From Pseudarthrobacter sp. fls2-241-R2A-127 (GTDB lineage: Bacteria > Actinomycetota > Actinomycetes > Actinomycetales > Micrococcaceae): 64,000 nt of DNA. Positions 32,303-41,515 of the stretch are shown piece by piece. Location of the stretch: NCBI RefSeq assembly GCF_030209355.1, contig NZ_JARVSF010000029.1, positions 1-64,000 of the forward strand, in the 5' to 3' direction. The position numbers and the translations under genes were made by a program. The notes under the pieces were generated by a model. The model did not search any database. It worked only from the letters and a program-made list of their open reading frames with translations, and had not been told where the DNA came from. Position 1 is the stretch's first letter. The number at the start of each line of letters is the position of its first letter.

Positions 32303-33310
32303 TCAGGCGTAGTGGCAGGCGACGTCGGCCGTCCCCACCCGGCGCAGCGCCGGCCGCTCGGTGGCGCACAGGTCCGTGGCCAGGGGGCAGCGGAGCCGGA
32401 AGGGGCAGCCGCCGGGCGCGGGCACCGCGGCCGCCCCGGTACGGACGCCCAGTGATTCGCGGGCTTCCCGACGCGCCGCCTGTTCCGCAGGCCGGGGTAC
32501 CGGGGAGGCTGCCACGAGGGCCTGGGTGAACGGGTGCCTCGGATTCTCGGTGACGGCGGCGGCCGGGCCGCTTTCCATCACTTGGCCGCGGTACAACACC
32601 ACCACGCGCTGGGCCAGGAATTGCACCACGGCGATGTCGTGGGCGATGAACAGGTAGCTCAGGCCCCTCTCGTCGCGGAGGTCGGCCAGCAGGTTGAGCA
32701 CCTGCGCTTGGGTGGAAAGGTCCAGGGCACTGACGGCCTCGTCGCAGACCACCAGTTGGGGATCGCAGATGAGGGCGCGGGCCACGGAGATGCGCTGGCG
32801 CTGGCCGCCGGAGAACTGGCTGGGGTACCGGTCCACGGCGTCCCGCGGCAGGCCCACGCGTTCCAGCATGTCCCCGGCCTTGGCGCGAGCCTCTGCCGCC
32901 GACACCCCGCGGAGGCGCAGCGGTTCCGCCAGGGAGGTGCCGATCGTGTTCCGCGGGTTCAGCGAAGAGTTGGGATCCTGGAAGACGGCACGCAGTTCCC
33001 CGCCCAGGGCCCGGCGCTGCGCGGCGCCGGCGGAGGTGATGTCGTTCCCCTGGTAGGTGATGGTGCCGCCGGAGACTTTTTGCAGGCCAAGGATTGCCTT
33101 GCCGATGGTGGATTTTCCGGATCCGGACTCCCCCACCAGTCCCACGGTCTCCCCGGGTGCGATGCTGAAGCTGACATGGTCGACGGCGGCAGGGGCCGCG
33201 GCGGCCTTCCGGCCCCGGCCGTAGCGGACCACCAGGTCCTTGACCTCCAGCATGGGAGTGGCGGCGGAAGGCGGCGGGGAATCGCGGCGTTCGGTGACTG
33301 CGGTGCTCAT
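32303..33310 (-). CDS. ABC importer ATPase, Opp/Dpp F type
   Basis: The ATG at 33310 has AAGGA six bases upstream and overlaps the stop of the preceding gene (ATGA), giving 335 residues. Walker A is GESGSGKS (60-67), the signature motif is SGGQRQR and Walker B is LVVCDEAVSALD; the D-loop and switch His (IAHDIAVV) follow. The C-terminal oligo_HPY region has the cysteine-rich segment CPFRLRCPLATDLC, which in this family can hold an iron-sulphur cluster. It pairs with the ATPase half of the fused gene to power the importer. The glycosidase neighbours point to oligosaccharides or glycosides rather than peptides. Confidence 0.93.
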   Translation of the reverse strand: MSTAVTERRDSPPPSAATPMLEVKDLVVRYGRGRKAAAAPAAVDHVSFSIAPGETVGLVGESGSGKSTIGKAILGLQKVSGGTITYQGNDITSAGAAQRRALGGELRAVFQDPNSSLNPRNTIGTSLAEPLRLRGVSAAEARAKAGDMLERVGLPRDAVDRYPSQFSGGQRQRISVARALICDPQLVVCDEAVSALDLSTQAQVLNLLADLRDERGLSYLFIAHDIAVVQFLAQRVVVLYRGQVMESGPAAAVTENPRHPFTQALVAASPVPRPAEQAARREARESLGVRTGAAAVPAPGGCPFRLRCPLATDLCATERPALRRVGTADVACHYA

Positions 33311-35421
33311 GCCAGGTCCTTTTCGACGATGGTCTGCAAAGTACGCGGATTCTGCGTGGGGGTGATCTCGAAGGCGCGGGCGGCGGGTACGTCCGTGGCC
33401 AGCCAGTCCATGCCTTCGACGGCGAGCTGATCCGCTTTGACGCACCGCACCACGCCTGTACCGGCGCCCGAGGACAGCAGCGGGACGGGTTCCAGGCAGG
33501 CGGAACCGGCGAACTGGCAGCGGGCGGCGAACCGGCACCCGGTGGGCCAGTCCTTGGGCTGGGGTACTTGCCCTTGAATCGTGGCGAGGCGTTCCGGCAT
33601 GTCGTTTGCATGGTTGGCGTGTGGGTCTGCGGCCAGCAAGGCCAGGGTGTAGGGGTGCCTGGGATTGTCCAGGATGCTGTCCGTCCTGCCGTTCTCCACC
33701 ACCTGGCCGGCGTACATGACGGCAACCTGGTCACAGATGTCCGCCACCACGCCGAGGTCGTGCGTCACCATGACCACGGACATGCCGGTGTCCGTCACCA
33801 GGGCACGCAGCAGGGACAGGATTTCGGCCTGGACAGTGACGTCCAGGGCGGTGGTTGGTTCGTCAGCCACCAGCAGTTTCGGCTGCCCGGCGAGCGCCAG
33901 GGCGATGGCCACGCGCTGGGCCATGCCGCCGCTGATCTGGTGCGGATAGGTCTTCAGGATGCGTGCAGCGTCCACGATCCCCACCTTCTCCAGAAGGTTC
34001 CGGGCTTCCTCCCGGGCCTCCGCCTTGCCCATGCCGCGGAGCCGCCGGATGGTGGCGGTGAGCTGGTAGCCCACCGTGAACATGGGATCCAGGGCGCGCA
34101 TGGGTTCCTGGCTGATCAGGGCGATGTCCCGGCCGCGGACTGTTTCCATGGCTTTGTCGGTGGTGGCGGCAAGGTTCCTGCCGTTCCAGAGGATCTGGCC
34201 GCCCGTGACGGAGACACCGGACGGCAGCAGCCCGAGGAGGGACAGCGCGGTCATCGTCTTGCCGCAGCCGGACTCCCCCACCAGGCCCAGGACCGTGCCT
34301 TGTTCGACGTCGAAGGAGACGTCGGTGACCAGGCGGACGCCGCTGCCCGCACCGGTGCTGTCGACGCCGACGGACAGGTTGCGGACGCTGAGCGTCCCCT
34401 TCGCTGCACCGTCCTGTGTGACGGCGGCGGGGGCTGCTGAAGCGATGGCGGCAACTGCCTTGGCGCGCTGGCGGCGGGCGGCGGCGGAGGGCAGGTGCGG
34501 CGCGGCCGTATTGGGTGCCTTGCCCAGGGCATTGCCGATGGCGTTGGCGGACAGGACGGTCAGGGCCAGCACCGCACCGGTGGGCACCATCATCCAGGGT
34601 GCGTCATAGACGTGCTGGGAGGCGCCTTGGATCATTCCGCCCCAGCTGGGCTGCGGGATGGGAGGCCCGAATCCGATGAACGCCAGGCCGGCCTGGATGA
34701 GCATGCCGACGGCGAAGATGAGCGCCGCCTGGACCACGATGGTGTTGGCAAGGCCGGGCAGGACATGCCGGACGCTGATGCCTAGCGGCCCCACGCCGTC
34801 CACTTTTGCCGCATCAACGTACAGCTGGGACTGCAGCGATTTGGCCTGGCCAAGGATCACCCGGTAAATGCCGGCGGACATCAGGATGCCCAGGATGGCC
34901 ATGACCATGGGGATGTTGGTGCCCACGGCGCCGATAACGGCCAGGATGATCACGGTGCCCGGGAGGGACATCATGACCTCGGTGATCCGGCTGATCGCGG
35001 CTTCGGTCCGCTCGCCCGCACCGGCAGCAGCCATGGCGAGGATGGTGCCGAGTCCGACGCCGACAATCACCGTGATCATCGACGTCCCCAGGGTGCCGGC
35101 CGCGGCAGCGAAGATGCGGCTGAGGATGTCCCTGCCCAGTTCATCGGTCCCCAGCCAGTGCGCGGCGGTGGGGCCGGACAGGACGGCGGTGAAGTCCTGG
35201 TCCTCGGTCTTGAACGGGAGCCAGAGCGGCGCTGTCAGGGACGCGATGACCAGCGCCGCCAGCCACACGAGGCCGGCTACGGCTCCCGGTGACGCGAAGA
35301 GACGGTGCTTGGAAAACCTGGCGAGTACCGCCTTGCCGGCACCTGGCACGGGGGCGCCTGCCGCCGTCGTACTTCCTGCCTGGTCCGCGTCTGCGGGGGC
35401 CGGGGCAACTGTGGGGATCAT
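33307..35421 (-). CDS. Fused ABC permease (DppC-like) and ATPase (DppD-like)
   Basis: This 704-residue protein joins two normally separate subunits. Residues about 40-300 are a BPD_transp_1 permease with an OppC-like N-terminus and the EAA loop [12 protein letters not shown] (203-214). A linker rich in Ala and Arg (about 305-345) leads into a complete ABC ATPase: Walker A GESGCGKT (382-389), signature ISGGMAQR, Walker [13 protein letters not shown]. The oligo_HPY tail with [14 protein letters not shown] closes the protein. There is no stop or start signal between the halves. Its start overlaps the upstream permease stop (ATGA). Such fusions fix the 1:1 ratio of the two parts and are known in some actinobacterial dipeptide-type importers. 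Confidence 0.92.
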   Translation of the reverse strand: MIPTVAPAPADADQAGSTTAAGAPVPGAGKAVLARFSKHRLFASPGAVAGLVWLAALVIASLTAPLWLPFKTEDQDFTAVLSGPTAAHWLGTDELGRDILSRIFAAAAGTLGTSMITVIVGVGLGTILAMAAAGAGERTEAAISRITEVMMSLPGTVIILAVIGAVGTNIPMVMAILGILMSAGIYRVILGQAKSLQSQLYVDAAKVDGVGPLGISVRHVLPGLANTIVVQAALIFAVGMLIQAGLAFIGFGPPIPQPSWGGMIQGASQHVYDAPWMMVPTGAVLALTVLSANAIGNALGKAPNTAAPHLPSAAARRQRAKAVAAIASAAPAAVTQDGAAKGTLSVRNLSVGVDSTGAGSGVRLVTDVSFDVEQGTVLGLVGESGCGKTMTALSLLGLLPSGVSVTGGQILWNGRNLAATTDKAMETVRGRDIALISQEPMRALDPMFTVGYQLTATIRRLRGMGKAEAREEARNLLEKVGIVDAARILKTYPHQISGGMAQRVAIALALAGQPKLLVADEPTTALDVTVQAEILSLLRALVTDTGMSVVMVTHDLGVVADICDQVAVMYAGQVVENGRTDSILDNPRHPYTLALLAADPHANHANDMPERLATIQGQVPQPKDWPTGCRFAARCQFAGSACLEPVPLLSSGAGTGVVRCVKADQLAVEGMDWLATDVPAARAFEITPTQNPRTLQTIVEKDLA

Positions 35422-36359
35422 GAGGCACGCAACTTCGGGTCGAGGAACTTGGTGGCCAGCTCCAGTACCAGGTTGACGGCGACCACCACCACGGTGGCGA
35501 TCACCACCACGCCCTGGACGGCGGGGGCGTCGTGGGTGCTGACGGAGGATTGCACGGCCTGGCCCAGGCCAGGCATGGCGAACAGCTGTTCGGCAATGAC
35601 GGAGCCGCCGAACAGGCCGATGAACTGCAGGGCGATGCCGGCCACGATGGGCAGGCTGGCGTAGCGCAGGGCGTGCACGTAGAGGATCTTCCAGGTGGGG
35701 GTGGCCGTGGCCCGCAAGGTGCGGATGTGCTCCTGCTGCAGCGCCTCGAGCATGGACGCCCTGGTCTGCCTTGCGATGAACGCGGCACCGCCGACGGCCA
35801 GCGTGATTACCGGCAGCGCCAGCGACATGGCCCAGTCCTGCGGGGACACTTCGAACGGCACGTAGCCGGTGGCGGGGAAAATGGAGGACTGGACGGCGAA
35901 CAGGTAGACGAAGATGATGCCCACCCAGAACGCAGGGAGTGCGACCAGGAGGCCGACGAACCCGCCGATGGCCTGGTCCAGCAGGCCGCCGCGGACGGCA
36001 GCGGTCACGCCCAGGGCGATGCCCAGGATGGCGCTGAGGATGGTGGCGCCGGCCGCGAGCGAGGCGGTGACGGGCAGGCGGCTGGCGAGGTCGGCGCTGA
36101 CGGAGCGGCCGTCGATCAGCGAATTCCCCAGATTCCCCTGCACGGCGTCCCCCAGCCAGCGGAAGAACTGGGTGAAGAGCGGATCATTCCAGCCCAACTG
36201 CTGGTTGAGCTGGCTAATGGCGTCCTGGGAGGCGCCGGCACCGAGGGAAACGGCTCCCGGGCTGCCGGGCATGGCGTGCACCAGCAGGAATGCCAGCACC
36301 GCCACCACCAGCACCGTGGCGAGCGCCATCAGCAGGCGCTTGGCAACGAACAATGCCAT
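35418..36359 (-). CDS. ABC importer permease, DppB type
   Basis: The ATG at 36359 has GGAGGT five bases upstream (MALFVAKRLLMALATVLV), giving 313 residues. There are six membrane segments, the OppB-type N-terminus (VAKRLLMALATVLVVAVLAF) and an EAA-type loop (LRATATPTWKILYVHALRYA) near residue 225. It forms a heterodimeric membrane channel with the permease half of the fused protein. It follows the binding-protein gene after a strong stem-loop at 36379-36411, which probably reduces transcription into the membrane genes. The next start overlaps its stop by four bases. Confidence 0.93.
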   Translation of the reverse strand: MALFVAKRLLMALATVLVVAVLAFLLVHAMPGSPGAVSLGAGASQDAISQLNQQLGWNDPLFTQFFRWLGDAVQGNLGNSLIDGRSVSADLASRLPVTASLAAGATILSAILGIALGVTAAVRGGLLDQAIGGFVGLLVALPAFWVGIIFVYLFAVQSSIFPATGYVPFEVSPQDWAMSLALPVITLAVGGAAFIARQTRASMLEALQQEHIRTLRATATPTWKILYVHALRYASLPIVAGIALQFIGLFGGSVIAEQLFAMPGLGQAVQSSVSTHDAPAVQGVVVIATVVVVAVNLVLELATKFLDPKLRAS

Positions 36360-36378
36360 GGTGACCTCCATTGGTCAG

Positions 36379-36411
36379 GCCCGGCGCCCCTTTTTAGGAG
36401 GGGCGCCGGGC
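36379..36411 (-). terminator. Intercistronic stem-loop between binding protein and permease genes
   Basis: GCCCGGCGCCCC (36379-36390) and GGGGCGCCGGGC (36400-36411) are perfect 12-bp complements with a 9-base loop. No T-run follows. Its place just after the binding-protein stop is typical of structures that protect that mRNA and attenuate the downstream genes. Confidence 0.75.
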
Positions 36412-36419
36412 AGGTTGGA

Positions 36420-37976
36420 TCAGTTGGTGGGCGTGTAGGAGGAAAGGAGCGGGTAGGCGTTGGTGCCGGCGAACTTCACCGGGGCTACCTTCTTGGTGTT
36501 GTACCCCTGGTTGGTCAGCGCCTCGTACAGCGGGATCATCCAGCCGGACTCCACCAGCCGGGTGTTCAGCTTGGTGGCGGCGGCCTTCACGGCAGCGTCG
36601 TCCTTGGCCGCGGCCAGCTCGCCGGTGGCGGCGCTGAGCTGGTCATCGGTGGCCTTCTGCACGTTGGTGAAACCGTTGAGGACGACGCCGTACATGACGC
36701 CCACCGGGTTGTCCCAGTTCAGCGGCGCGTACCCCAGGGGCGTGGTGGCGACGGCGGCGAAAGCTTCGTCAGTGGAGGCGGCCATCTTCACGTTCATGGT
36801 GATGCCGACGGCGGCGAGGTCTTTTTGGACGGCTTGCAGGTCTGTCTGGGTCTGGGCGCCGGCGATGATGGTGAACTCAAAGCCGTTGGGGTAGCCGGCC
36901 TCGGCCAGCAGGCTCTTGGCCTTGTCCGGGTTGTAGGCGAACTTCGTTTCCAGGTCCTTGGTGAACCCGGCGGAGTCCTTGGGCAGCGCATTCCAGGCGG
37001 GGTAGTCACCCTTGTGCAGGGCGTCCACCAGCGCCTGGCGGTTGATGGCGTACTGGATGGCCTGGCGGACCTTTTCCTGCGCGAACGCCGGGGCGGTCTT
37101 GCCAATCTTGTCGAAGGAGATCATGGTGTTCACGGTGCCGCCGATCTGGGAGACGCCCACCCCTTTGGACTTGGCGAAGTCAACGGTGGAGGAGGTCAGC
37201 ATCGCGACGTCGGCCTGGCCCGAGACCAGGGCGTTCGCGCGGGCCTGTGGGTCCAGGACGACGCTGAAGACAACCTTCTTGTAGGCGTACTTGGCAGCGT
37301 CAGCGCTCTTGTCGTTCTTCACCAGGACGTACTTGTTGCCCTTCACGGTGGACGGGTCAAGGGTGTAGGGGCCGGAACCGTCAGGGGTTGCGGCGAGGCT
37401 GGAGGTGTCCGTGACACCGTTCTTGCCCACGATCATTCCGGTGGTGGAGGCCAGGTTCTTTTCGAACCCGGGCTGCGGCTTGGCGAAGGTCAGGGTCACC
37501 TGGGTGGGGCTGACCACGTCCACGGACGTGATCTCCTGGGCGCCGCCCTTGGCGACGGCAGAGTAGGCGGTCAGTGCGGGGTCGGACCGGCGGTCCAGGT
37601 TGGCTTTGACCAGTGCCGCATCGAGCTTGGAACCGTCGGTAAACGTGATGTCGTCCTTGAGGTTGAGCGTCAGGACGGTGTTGTCCGCGTTGTAGCTGAA
37701 GTCCTTGGCCAGGCCGGGCCCGGTGGAGCCGTCCGGCTGGAGGGTCGCCAGGCTGTCGTAGAGGCCTTCGAAGAACTGGCGCTGGGCCGCGGAGACGCGC
37801 AGCGGGTCGAAACCGAAGGAGGCCGAGTCACTGTCGATGGCCAGGGTCAGGCTGCTGGTGTCAGCTTTGGCGGCGGCTTGGCTGGAACCGCCGCCGCAGG
37901 CCGCCAGGGAACCCATCAGCAGGGCACCGGCCAGAACGGCGGAGCTCGCACGGGCGGTGGAGTTCGGAAGTTTCAT
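36420..37976 (-). CDS. ABC importer substrate-binding lipoprotein (SBP_bac_5)
   Basis: This 518-residue cluster C solute-binding protein has a signal peptide with the lipobox LAAC (lipidated Cys27, then GGGSSQAAA), so it is anchored outside the membrane. The start follows AAAGG. Family segments include LAKDFSYNADNTVLTLNLKD, ITFTDGSKLDAALVKANLD and KVRQAIQYAINRQALVDAL. SBP_bac_5 proteins carry peptides, nickel or oligosaccharides. The operon context (two rhamnosidases, GH95, GH43, GH1) favours plant-derived glycosides. It is the first gene of the importer operon, divergent from GH1, with a shared promoter gap carrying the 23-bp motif at 38090-38112. Confidence 0.92.
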   Translation of the reverse strand: MKLPNSTARASSAVLAGALLMGSLAACGGGSSQAAAKADTSSLTLAIDSDSASFGFDPLRVSAAQRQFFEGLYDSLATLQPDGSTGPGLAKDFSYNADNTVLTLNLKDDITFTDGSKLDAALVKANLDRRSDPALTAYSAVAKGGAQEITSVDVVSPTQVTLTFAKPQPGFEKNLASTTGMIVGKNGVTDTSSLAATPDGSGPYTLDPSTVKGNKYVLVKNDKSADAAKYAYKKVVFSVVLDPQARANALVSGQADVAMLTSSTVDFAKSKGVGVSQIGGTVNTMISFDKIGKTAPAFAQEKVRQAIQYAINRQALVDALHKGDYPAWNALPKDSAGFTKDLETKFAYNPDKAKSLLAEAGYPNGFEFTIIAGAQTQTDLQAVQKDLAAVGITMNVKMAASTDEAFAAVATTPLGYAPLNWDNPVGVMYGVVLNGFTNVQKATDDQLSAATGELAAAKDDAAVKAAATKLNTRLVESGWMIPLYEALTNQGYNTKKVAPVKFAGTNAYPLLSSYTPTN

Positions 37977-38089
37977 GTAGTGCGCCTTTGCATTCTGATG
38001 TGATGACGGAGGAACGGTTGTGGGGGCTGGCTGCTCGCCGGCTCCTTTCCAGAATCAGCCGGGGCCCCGGGCACCAAACATGACAATGT

Positions 38090-38112
38090 CATTGATTGAA
38101 AAAGTATTGTGG
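38090..38112. promoter_or_regulatory. Shared 23-bp motif, importer/GH1 copy
   Basis: CATTGATTGAAAAAGTATTG plus TGG matches 23069-23091 at 19 of 23 positions, with AGTATTGTGG identical. It lies in the 218-base gap between the importer and GH1 starts. TATTGT (38105-38110) could also serve as a -10 box for GH1, with ATGACA (38080-38085) as -35 at a long 19-base spacing. Confidence 0.55.
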
Positions 38113-38194
38113 CGGCGGTCACGCCGGACGACAGGATGGATGAAAGGCAGCGAAGCCTGGGACGCCGGCGCGCGTCCGTCACGAAAGGAACCCC

Positions 38195-39454
38195 ATGACC
38201 AACCCGTTTCCCCGCGACTTCCTGTGGGGCGTGGCCACCGCAGGCCACCAGGTGGAAGGCAACAACACCAACAGCGATACCTGGTTCCTGGAGCACCTGC
38301 CCGGGACCATCTTCGCGGAGCCCTCCGGGGATGCTGTGGACCACTACCACCGCTACCGTGAGGACATCGCACTCATCGCGGGCCTCGGCTTCACCAGCTA
38401 CCGGTTCTCCTTGGAATGGGCCCGGATCGAGCCGGAAGAAGGCCATTTCTCGGTGGCTGCCCTGGACCACTACAAGCGGGTTCTGGAGGCCTGCCACGAG
38501 CACGGGCTCACGCCGGTGGTCACGTTCCACCACTTCACCTCACCGCTTTGGCTGCTGCGGCGCGGCGGATGGGAAGGCCAGGAGACTCCGGAACTCTTCG
38601 CGCGGTATTGCGACCGCGCCATGGCACACCTGGGTGGCCTGATCGGCGTCGCCTGCACGCTGAACGAACCCAATCTTCCCTGGCTGCTGGAATCATTCGG
38701 CATCGGCGGCGAGGCGCCGGAGAACCGCGGTTCGGTGCCCATCTGGGCGGCCGCCGCTGAGCGTTTGGGCGTGGATGCCGCCACCATCGCGCCGTTCCAG
38801 TTCTGTTCCACGGAAGCCGGTTTCACCGTCAAGCTGGATGCCCACCGGGCTGCCACTGCTGCGATCAAGGCCCGCCGCCCCGATCTTCAGGTGGGCTGGA
38901 CCCTGGCAAACTCCGATATCCAGGCGCTGCGCGGCGGCGAAGAGGTTGCAGACAAGGTGCGCCGCGGCGTCAACGAACGGTTCCTTGAGGCGTCCCGGGG
39001 CGACGACTTCGTGGGCATCCAGACCTACGGCCGCACGGTCTATGGCCCGGACGGCCACGCTCCGGCGCCCGAAGACGTGGCGGTCAACCAGATGGGCGAG
39101 GAGATCTACCCGCAGGCCCTGGAGGCTACCATCCGCGAGGCCCACAGGATCGCCGGCATCCCGGTGATCGTTACCGAGAACGGGCTGGCCACCGAGGATG
39201 ACAGGCAGCGGGTGGCGTACCTGGAGGCCGCGGTGGACGCAGTTGCCAACTGCGTCGCAGACAGCATCGATGTGCGCGGCTACATCGCCTGGACGGCCTT
39301 CGACAACTTCGAGTGGATTTTCGGCTACCGGCCCAAGTTCGGCCTGATCGCCGTGGACCGCTCCACCCAGGAACGGGCCCCCAAGGACAGTGCGCGGTGG
39401 CTGGGGAACCTGGCCCGGGAGCATGCACGCGCCGACGCACCGCAGCCCGCGTAG
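38195..39454 (+). CDS. GH1-family beta-glucosidase/6-phospho-independent beta-glycosidase
   Basis: This 419-residue TIM-barrel enzyme starts at ATG behind GAAAGGAA. The GH1 N-terminal signature is FLWGVATAGHQVEGN, the acid/base is Glu158 in TLNEPN and the nucleophile Glu328 in IVTENG, 170 residues apart as usual. The substrate-binding Trp near the end is in DNFEWIFGYRPKFGL. It is somewhat short for GH1 (usually 440-480) but no key residue is missing. No signal peptide. It is divergent from the importer, and would remove glucose from imported glycosides, for example after a rhamnosidase has exposed it, as in rutinoside-type flavonoid sugars. The last point is inference from context. Confidence 0.93.
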   Translation: MTNPFPRDFLWGVATAGHQVEGNNTNSDTWFLEHLPGTIFAEPSGDAVDHYHRYREDIALIAGLGFTSYRFSLEWARIEPEEGHFSVAALDHYKRVLEACHEHGLTPVVTFHHFTSPLWLLRRGGWEGQETPELFARYCDRAMAHLGGLIGVACTLNEPNLPWLLESFGIGGEAPENRGSVPIWAAAAERLGVDAATIAPFQFCSTEAGFTVKLDAHRAATAAIKARRPDLQVGWTLANSDIQALRGGEEVADKVRRGVNERFLEASRGDDFVGIQTYGRTVYGPDGHAPAPEDVAVNQMGEEIYPQALEATIREAHRIAGIPVIVTENGLATEDDRQRVAYLEAAVDAVANCVADSIDVRGYIAWTAFDNFEWIFGYRPKFGLIAVDRSTQERAPKDSARWLGNLAREHARADAPQPA

Positions 39455-39463
39455 GCGGACGGC

Positions 39464-39499
39464 AAGGGCCCCGGGCTTTCCCTGAAAGCCCGGGGCCTT
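39464..39499. terminator. Bidirectional terminator-like hairpin
   Basis: GGCCCCGGGCTTTC (39467-39480) and GAAAGCCCGGGGCC (39484-39497) are perfect complements with a 3-base loop, extended by flanking A-T pairing. It lies between the convergent GH1 and nucleoside hydrolase genes, 13 bases after the GH1 stop. Confidence 0.85.
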
Positions 39500-39516
39500 G
39501 TGCTGTGGCGTGGCCG

Positions 39517-40347
39517 CTACCCCGGCGTTGCCAGCCGTACGGCCAGGTCTGCGACGATGAGCCGCGAATCCACGGAGGTGTAGGTCCGCCGCGCGGGACC
39601 GGCGGACGTTTCGACGTACGTGGACGGGACCCCGTCCAGGCCCGTCACTGCCAGGGGCGCACTGTCCCCCAGGCACCACAGAGGTCCGAACCGGATGAAA
39701 TCCGGCACATCCAGGCTGTTGAAGTGCTCCCACAGCCACCGTCCGGCCGGACCGGCGTTCCGGAAGGCATGGTCCAGTTCCGCCACCGAGGCCACCACCT
39801 GCCGGTAGGTTTCCGCCGGGAACTGCCAGATGGCCAGCCGCGGGTTCCCGAAGACGAAGTCCGCGGCCGCCGGGTCGGTGAAATAGTTGTACTCCTCCTC
39901 GTTCCGGGCGGCCCCGCCCACCCATGCCAGGGTCAGGGCGGACGCGACGCCGGGATCCAGCAGCAGGGCATCGGCCACGTTCGTCAACGGTCCGGCGCAG
40001 ACGAGGAACAGGGGCAGGTCCCCACCGGTTGCGGCGGCCTCAACGATGGCCTGCGCGGCTGCATTCCTTCGCGGCTTCCCGGTAAAGGTGGTGTCCGGCC
40101 CGGAGTCCACGCCGGCAACGTCCGCCAGGCTCAGGACGCGGAGAAGGCTGCTTGCCAGCTCAGAGCCTCGTTGTGCCATGCCGGCGGCCGGTCCGAACAT
40201 GGGGTTGGTCAGTGAGCTCGTGACAGCAACGATCCGGTTGGCGGGCGAAACCGCGTGGTGCGCCAAGGCCACCAGTCCGTCCGGGTCACCGGCCCAGTCA
40301 TTGTCGATAATCACCCTGCAGCGCGGCGCGATGGGGATCATGTCCAT
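39517..40347 (-). CDS. Inosine-uridine-preferring nucleoside hydrolase family protein
   Basis: The ATG at 40347 (MDMIPIAPRCRVIIDNDWAG) has AAAGGA upstream and gives 276 residues; the frame runs further upstream but without coding features. The Ca-binding N-terminal motif is DNDWAGDPDG (from Asp15), a variant of the usual DTDPGxDD. Further family parts are PLFLVCAGPLTNVADAL and the C-terminal DSRLIVADLAVRL. It should cleave N-ribosidic bonds of nucleosides or a related N-glycoside. The variant loop, with Trp-Ala-Gly in place of Pro-Gly, suggests a changed substrate. It is convergent with GH1 and otherwise stands alone. Confidence 0.85.
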   Translation of the reverse strand: MDMIPIAPRCRVIIDNDWAGDPDGLVALAHHAVSPANRIVAVTSSLTNPMFGPAAGMAQRGSELASSLLRVLSLADVAGVDSGPDTTFTGKPRRNAAAQAIVEAAATGGDLPLFLVCAGPLTNVADALLLDPGVASALTLAWVGGAARNEEEYNYFTDPAAADFVFGNPRLAIWQFPAETYRQVVASVAELDHAFRNAGPAGRWLWEHFNSLDVPDFIRFGPLWCLGDSAPLAVTGLDGVPSTYVETSAGPARRTYTSVDSRLIVADLAVRLATPG

Positions 40348-40540
40348 CCTGGATCCTTTCTCGTGGGTCCCTGTCAGGCAGGCGTCCGGAATGGGCGCGG
40401 TTCCCGGCTCAACGGGTAGTCTCAGAGTCAAGTCTTGCCGCCCGGCGCATGTCAAAGGACGCAGCTTTCATTCACCGGAACGCTGCATCCCGAAAGATTG
40501 ACGCGGCGCGCAAGCTCCAAGGCCAGGGCGCCCGTGCCGT

Positions 40541-41515
40541 GTGCCTACTAAAGATTCGGGGGGATCTGTGCCGCGGTCAGGCCAGTGGGGCAGGGCGTAC
40601 TTTGCTGTTCAGGCTGCCGCCGGGTGTTTCTGGTGGATTGCGGTCTTCCTGTCCCCGCCCGTGCGCCGGGCCACCCTGGGCGGACTGGACCCGGTCCTCG
40701 TTGCCGTGTTCGACATTCCACTGTTTGTCCTAGCCTCCGCCGCCGCAGCCTGCGGGGTTCGGCCCGCCGCCGTTGCCGGCGCCCTGTGGACCACCGTTGT
40801 TGCCGTCGCCATGGCCGCCTATGCCACGGTGACCACCCAGGCGGGCATCGGGGTGCTGGCCATGGGCGCCGCCACGGCGGGGTCTGTTGCTGCGCTGTGC
40901 CTCATGCTGGTTGGCCACATCCCCACCGCGTGGATCATCCGGGGCCCGTTTGCGTTCCGTCCGGCCCGGAAACGCACCGGCCCGGGTTTCCATGTGGCTG
41001 CCACGTTCGGACAGATCGTCGTGTTCTGGGGATTCTTCCTGGGGCTGGTACCGGCCTGCGTGGCCGGTCTCGAACAGCGCTGGGGGCTGACCCTGGCCTT
41101 CCCCGCGGTTGCCTTGCCGGCCGGCGTCGTCATCCTCATCCTTGCCAGCGCCTTGGGGATCTGGTCTGCCGCCGTGATGTCCACCCTCGGGGGCGGAACG
41201 CCGTTGCCATCCGTGATGGCAAACCGCCTGGTGGTTGCCGGGCCCTACCGCTGGATCCGCAACCCGATGGCGGTGGCGGGCATTGTCCAGGGAGCAGCCG
41301 TGGGACTCATCCTGCAGTCGTGGCTGGTGGTGGGCTACGCGGTGCTGGGCTCCCTGGTGTGGAACTATGCCGTGAGGCCGCTGGAAGAAGCGGACCTCGC
41401 GGAACGCTTTGGCGCGGACTTCCAGTCCTACTGCGAAACGGTCCGGTGCTGGATCCCGGCTCTTCCCGGCACTCGACGCACCGGCCCGGTTAATCGCCGC
41501 CCGGTTCGCGGATGA
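40541..41515 (+). CDS. ICMT/phospholipid-methyltransferase-like membrane protein
   Basis: This 324-residue polytopic protein has about seven or eight membrane segments. The C-terminal part carries the PEMT/ICMT signature: VMANRLVVAGPYRWIRNPMA near residue 225, then NYAVRPLEEADLAERFGADF and QSYCETVRCWIPAL. In this superfamily these residues bind S-adenosylmethionine at the membrane surface, so methylation of a lipid or other hydrophobic acceptor is likely. The start is uncertain: the GTG at 40541 has a weak ribosome binding site, while a GTG at 40568 follows GGGGGGA. Its last bases overlap the end of the convergent stress-protein gene by 26. Confidence 0.82.
   Translation: MPTKDSGGSVPRSGQWGRAYFAVQAAAGCFWWIAVFLSPPVRRATLGGLDPVLVAVFDIPLFVLASAAAACGVRPAAVAGALWTTVVAVAMAAYATVTTQAGIGVLAMGAATAGSVAALCLMLVGHIPTAWIIRGPFAFRPARKRTGPGFHVAATFGQIVVFWGFFLGLVPACVAGLEQRWGLTLAFPAVALPAGVVILILASALGIWSAAVMSTLGGGTPLPSVMANRLVVAGPYRWIRNPMAVAGIVQGAAVGLILQSWLVVGYAVLGSLVWNYAVRPLEEADLAERFGADFQSYCETVRCWIPALPGTRRTGPVNRRPVRG

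Noticed and set aside
35532-38003. Open frame of 823 codons on the plus strand
   Set aside because: Antisense to the importer permease and binding-protein genes. The glycine/glutamine/valine-rich translation has no domain, and both real genes carry ribosome binding sites and family motifs.
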